Positions 23,516 to 24,294 of a stretch of DNA of 24,294 nt are shown one piece after another (position 1 is the first letter of the stretch; each line of letters begins with the position of its first letter). Under the pieces are notes generated by a model, which saw only the letters and a program-made list of their open reading frames with translations, made no database searches and had not been told where the DNA came from. A program made the translations under genes and the position numbers. The DNA is taken from NCBI GenBank assembly GCA_913020685.1, contig CAJWAY010000007.1, positions 1-24,294 of the forward strand, in the 5' to 3' direction. Source of the DNA: an uncultured Flavobacteriaceae bacterium (GTDB lineage: Bacteria; Bacteroidota; Bacteroidia; Flavobacteriales; Flavobacteriaceae).

Positions 23516-24294
23516 TATTTTCGTGAAGCGTATTCGCCCAACACCTTGAAGGAAGTGGCCATGATTTCTAATAGTGACTTTGCTTTAAAATAGTCTTTAG
23601 GTTCTTCAAAAGTGACATCTACAAAAAAAGCATATTTCCCTGGAGTTTCGATCACTGGAAGGGATTGTATTTTAGTCAGATTAAGGTTACAATCGCTTAC
23701 CACGTTCAGGGCTGTAGCCAAACTTCCTCGTTTGTGATCCAAAACGAATTTCCACGCTGCTTTACTGATCTTGTTTGACTGTTTTACTTTCTCCTTTTGA
23801 ACTATCACAAAACGGGTGATATTATTTTTGATGGTTTGAATAGAGGGGCTCAAAATATCTAAACCGTATATCTCAGAAGCTATTTTCCCTCCTATAGCTC
23901 CACGTGCTTTAATTTTATTCTTACTGATTTTTAGAGCTTCCTCTGCAGTGTCATTGCTCTCTACTAATTTGATGTGAGGATAGGCATGAAAAAAATTTTT
24001 ACACTGTAATAATGCCATTGGGTGGGAATAGACCTCCTTTATGTCTTCAATTTTTTGACCTGGAAGTGCCATCAAATTGTGTCGGATGCTAAGATAGTGT
24101 TCTCCGGAGATGACCAATTCGTATTGATCCAGGAGGGCATAGTTGGGTAGTATGGATCCTGCGATTGAGTTTTCTATAGCCATAACTGCCTGATCACAAG
24201 CTCCTTTGGCCACCGCTTGGGCCAATGCATCAAAAGAGAGGCACTCCACAAGCTCATTATCACCAGTGTAGAACTCCCCAACTACTTGATCATG
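23515..24294 (-). CDS. pheA: Prephenate dehydratase (N-terminus beyond the window)
   Basis: The phenylalanine branch enzyme: prephenate to phenylpyruvate. The frame is open to the window end, reading HDQVVGEFYTGDNELVECLSF before the internal GTG at 24247-24249, so only about 10 residues are missing. The dehydratase domain shows the AIENSIAGSI loop, YSHPMALLQC, VESNDTAEEA, GAIGGKIASEIYGL, and the catalytic TRF in NNITRFVIV. A C-terminal ACT domain follows (HKRGSLATALNVV, then LTKIQSLPV). The second ACT signature is QSLP rather than the ESRP that binds phenylalanine in many enzymes, so feedback may differ. No chorismate mutase is fused here; that domain is carried by the DAHP synthase at the far end of the operon. 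Confidence 0.95.
   Translation of the reverse strand, partial: HDQVVGEFYTGDNELVECLSFDALAQAVAKGACDQAVMAIENSIAGSILPNYALLDQYELVISGEHYLSIRHNLMALPGQKIEDIKEVYSHPMALLQCKNFFHAYPHIKLVESNDTAEEALKISKNKIKARGAIGGKIASEIYGLDILSPSIQTIKNNITRFVIVQKEKVKQSNKISKAAWKFVLDHKRGSLATALNVVSDCNLNLTKIQSLPVIETPGKYAFFVDVTFEEPKDYFKAKSLLEIMATSFKVLGEYASRK

Noticed and set aside
1..24294. tRNA, rRNA, CRISPR, insertion sequence, toxin-antitoxin or phage defence genes
   Set aside because: The gaps are short and occupied by promoters, terminators or the apaG remnant; I saw no cloverleaf, repeat array, transposase or defence motif.

Overview
The window is an ordinary-looking stretch of chromosome from a member of the Bacteroidota. 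The evidence is a DUF5103 protein (the type IX secretion plug family), a DUF1573 protein, a DAHP synthase fused at its C-terminus to a type II chorismate mutase, an nqr operon ending in a 117-residue companion protein and apbE, AT-rich DNA, weak or absent Shine-Dalgarno sites, and several TTTG / TAnnTTTG-like promoters of the Bacteroidota primary sigma factor. The order is uncertain; a free-living aquatic Flavobacteriia-like lineage fits, since Na+-pumping Nqr and type IX secretion are common there. I see no rRNA, tRNA, CRISPR array, insertion sequence or phage gene.

Layout. Positions 1-343 hold the 5' part of valS (minus). A plus-strand run follows: DUF1573 protein, an aminotransferase and murB. 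murB converges on a minus-strand rsgA-dtd pair. A divergent plus-strand cluster of gpmI, a thioredoxin-fold lipoprotein, map and a SAM methyltransferase (4630-8288) converges on a large minus-strand operon, nqrA-nqrB-nqrC-nqrD-nqrE-nqrF-117-aa protein-apbE (15498 down to 8299). Divergent from nqrA is the DUF5103/T9SS plug gene. Behind it lies a previously unmarked apaG pseudogene (17009-17396), whose stop codon shares a CTAG palindrome with the stop of the opposing rsmG. A plus-strand fatty acid desaturase and an aspartate-type aminotransferase end at a strong bidirectional terminator (20389-20418). The window closes with a minus-strand aromatic amino acid operon: pheA (cut by the window end), aminotransferase, tyrA and DAHP synthase-chorismate mutase, all overlapping by 1-11 nt.

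How the genes work together. ApbE attaches FMN to threonines of NqrB and NqrC, so the nqr-apbE operon encodes the sodium pump and its maturation enzyme. The terminal aromatic operon covers the committed step of the shikimate pathway and the branches to phenylalanine and tyrosine, including a transaminase. gpmI, murB, rsgA, dtd, map and valS are housekeeping genes.

The most notable observations are the recently broken apaG (two nonsense codons and one +1 frameshift in otherwise well-preserved sequence), the neighbouring rsmG that seems to have lost its ATG start to a one-base change, and the uncharacterised 117-aa Nqr-linked protein, which has a degenerate nuclease-fold-like pattern. I found no convincing novel multi-gene system here.
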